Positions 32,880 to 34,314 of a stretch of DNA of 34,314 nt are shown one piece after another. A model generated the notes under the pieces. That model saw nothing but the letters and a program-made list of their open reading frames with translations, had not been told where the DNA came from and did no database searches. The DNA lies in assembly GCA_903879805.1 (NCBI GenBank), contig CAIRMX010000118.1, positions 1-34,314 of the forward strand, in the 5' to 3' direction. How positions within the stretch are numbered: position 1 is the stretch's first letter; each line of letters begins with the position of its first letter. Source of the stretch: an uncultured Alphaproteobacteria bacterium (GTDB taxonomy: Bacteria > Pseudomonadota > Alphaproteobacteria > Rickettsiales > UBA1997). Made by a program: the position numbers and the translations under genes.

Positions 32880-32950
32880 ATTAAAAATGCTAGGGAAAAA
32901 GGATAATGGGAAAGAAAGAGAAAAAAGAAGAAGAAAGTAATAAAAAAAGT
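32880..32950 (-). promoter_or_regulatory. Purine/pyrimidine-biased leader upstream of the SPFH operon
   Basis: The plus strand is almost purely A and G over about 70 bases (for example GGGAAAGAAAGAGAAAAAAG), so the SPFH-side strand is a CT-tract. It should contain the promoter of the minus-strand operon, but I cannot pick a convincing -35/-10 pair. With the repeat beside it, it makes up the 230-base gap between the SPFH gene and coaBC. Confidence 0.3.
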
Positions 32951-33051
32951 TATAGGTCCCTTAAGCAAAGGACGAAGTCCGTCGTCGAAGGGCCGGAACA
33001 CCGAGCTATCGGGCCCTTCGACGACGCTTACGCTTTGCTCAGGGACCTATA
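32951..33051. repeat. Family 2 palindromic repeat between coaBC and the SPFH operon
   Basis: The element starts TATAGGTCCC and ends GGGACCTATA. Its left arm is identical to that of the copy at 26352 from AGGTCCC to GAAGGGCC. The loop region differs, and the right arm has one extra base (GCTTACGC against GCTACGC). It lies two bases beyond the coaBC stop and could serve as that gene's transcript end. Confidence 0.93.
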
Positions 33052-33053
33052 AT

Positions 33054-34244
33054 CTAAAGCAACTCAACAATTTTTTCTGCCAATAATTTTGCCAAATTCA
33101 CTTTTGAAATTTTGCCTAAATTTTCAGTTTTTTTCTTCCCAACAAAAATCACTTTTGTTTGCGAACTACCAAAAATTTCCCCACCTTCAATGTCATTGGC
33201 CACAACCAAATCGCAGTTCTTTTTCGCCAATTTTTCGCGGGCATGTTTTTCTAAATCGCAACTCTCCGCCGCAAAGCCAATCACTACTTTGGGACGTGAT
33301 TTTGAAGTACCGACAAATTGCAAAATATCGGGGTTTTTTTCTAGCTCCAAAATCAATTTATCTTCGTCAGATTTTTTAATTTTTTGGTTGGAAATTTTTT
33401 TCACTTTGAAATCTGCAACCGCGGCGCAAGCCACAAAAGCGTCAGTTTTTGTCAGGTTTTTTTTCACTGCATTAAACATTTCTTCAGCAGTTTTAACCCG
33501 AATAATTTTTTCTGATGGTAGCGCAATTGCCTCGCGAATATTGCCCGCAATCAGCGTCACATCTGCTCCCATCTCGTGCAGAACTTTGGCAATTTCGAGA
33601 GATTGTTTTCCGGTCGAGTGATTGCCAATAAAGCGCACCGGATCGATTGGTTCAAAAGTTGAGCCCCCCGTAATTACAATTTTTTTGCCTTTGAGCAAAT
33701 TTTGATTGGCAAAAAACTCGCAAATTTTTTCGCAAATTTTTTCTGGTGCGGCCATTTTTCCAACGCCAAATTCGCCGCAGGCTAAAATATCAGTTTCGGG
33801 TTCAACCATTGAAATTCCTGACTCCAAAACTTTCGTCAAATTTTGTTGTGTTGCTTTATTTTCCCACATTTTTTCATTCATTGCGGGAGCGAGAATAATT
33901 TTTTTGTTGGCAGCAAGAATCACATTTGAAGCTAAATCATCAGCCAAACCGCCAGAAATTTTGGCAATAAAATCGGCAGTGGCCGGCGCGACCACGATTA
34001 AATCGGCTTGGCGCGAAAGATTAATGTGGCCCATTTCGAGTTCGTCAGAAACGGAAAAAAGTTCGTTGTAAGTTTTATTTCCCGAAAGGCTTGAAGCCAA
34101 GAGCGGCGTGATAAATTCGCTAGCACCCTTGGTTAGAATGCAGGTGACGTTGTAGGATTTTTTTTTGAGCAAGCGCACGAGATCCATTGCTTTGTAGGCG
34201 GCAACGGAGCCGGTGATTATTAGGAGGATGTTTTTTTGTTTCAT
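33054..34244 (-). CDS. coaBC: Phosphopantothenoylcysteine decarboxylase / phosphopantothenate-cysteine ligase
   Basis: This bifunctional enzyme makes 4'-phosphopantetheine from phosphopantothenate and cysteine for coenzyme A. The 396-residue protein has the FMN-binding decarboxylase half with G-S-V-A-A-Y-K, the active-site His in E-M-G-H-I-N-L-S-R, and P-A-M-N-E-K-M-W. The ligase half begins near 185 with I-T-G-G-S-T-F-E-P-I-D-P-V-R-F-I and G-N-H-S-T-G-K. It contains A-A-V-A-D-F-K and ends normally. Length is standard. The gene stands alone, with one family 2 repeat at each side. Confidence 0.96.
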   Translation of the reverse strand: MKQKNILLIITGSVAAYKAMDLVRLLKKKSYNVTCILTKGASEFITPLLASSLSGNKTYNELFSVSDELEMGHINLSRQADLIVVAPATADFIAKISGGLADDLASNVILAANKKIILAPAMNEKMWENKATQQNLTKVLESGISMVEPETDILACGEFGVGKMAAPEKICEKICEFFANQNLLKGKKIVITGGSTFEPIDPVRFIGNHSTGKQSLEIAKVLHEMGADVTLIAGNIREAIALPSEKIIRVKTAEEMFNAVKKNLTKTDAFVACAAVADFKVKKISNQKIKKSDEDKLILELEKNPDILQFVGTSKSRPKVVIGFAAESCDLEKHAREKLAKKNCDLVVANDIEGGEIFGSSQTKVIFVGKKKTENLGKISKVNLAKLLAEKIVELL

Positions 34245-34275
34245 TTTTTCTGTCGGTATTTTTAAAGAATTTCAC

Positions 34276-34314
34276 AGGTCCCTGAGCAAAGCACGCAGTG
34301 CGTCGTCGAAGGGC
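34276..34314. repeat. Family 2 palindromic repeat, left arm only (window edge)
   Basis: AGGTCCCTGAGCAAAG and the GTCGTCGAAGGGC block are both present, joined by a small hairpin GCAC-GCA-GTGC, which differs from the matching block of the other copies. The right arm should lie beyond the window. It is 32 bases upstream of the coaBC start codon. Confidence 0.85.

Noticed and set aside
33112..33621. 169-residue plus-strand frame inside coaBC
   Set aside because: Antisense shadow of coaBC with low-complexity Ser/Phe composition expected from the complement of Lys/Glu-rich codons.

Overview
The window comes from an AT-rich alphaproteobacterium, probably an endosymbiont-type lineage related to Rickettsiales or Holosporales. 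The evidence is a circularly permuted (two-piece) tmRNA gene next to an alpha-type SspB adaptor gene, a Gram-negative envelope gene set (plsY, murE, waaA, pal), a UbiH-type quinone hydroxylase, an IS5-type transposase, and many short palindromic repeats, one of them inside a reading frame. The lineage is an inference; no rRNA is present.

Left part (1-5840). The edge holds the first codons of an IS5-family transposase. Its insertion appears to have cut off the end of a YggU/DUF167 gene, which is coupled to a carB gene that holds only the C-terminal half of carbamoyl-phosphate synthase. On the other strand lie the permuted ssrA gene, whose tag carries two ANDNF motifs, and then sspB-plsY-pyrF-murE, which overlap or abut one another.

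Middle (5818-23518). A 1106-residue GltD-like/FNR-like/[2Fe-2S] oxidoreductase carries an in-frame palindromic repeat near its N-terminus. It is followed by pal with a 187-residue unknown gene, a 768-residue unknown gene coupled to rnd, then tpiA, fumC, a ubiH-like gene, waaA, a cupredoxin-like gene with radA (minus strand), a long-form Xaa-Pro aminopeptidase, and a DUF1016-SNase fusion.

Right part (23743-32823). This is the most interesting region. A near-continuous minus-strand run encodes an SPFH protein with a SHOCT tail, two zinc-ribbon DUF4178 proteins, a 45-residue membrane peptide, a DUF350 membrane protein, a seven-helix spermidine-synthase-like protein, a Tat-exported amine-oxidase-like flavoprotein, a multi-helix membrane protein and SpeD. 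An ATP-grasp ligase gene converges on speD. Together they look like a membrane-associated system that makes, modifies or displays polyamines or aminopropylated compounds. The substrates are not known from sequence.

The right edge holds coaBC, flanked on both sides by copies of a second palindromic repeat family. At least two repeat families occur: family 1 (GACCCCGTC...GACGGGGTGACA) at four loci and family 2 (AGGTCCCTNAGCAAAG...) at three. A further repeat-like palindrome sits inside the tmRNA intervening segment. No tRNA, rRNA or CRISPR array was seen.
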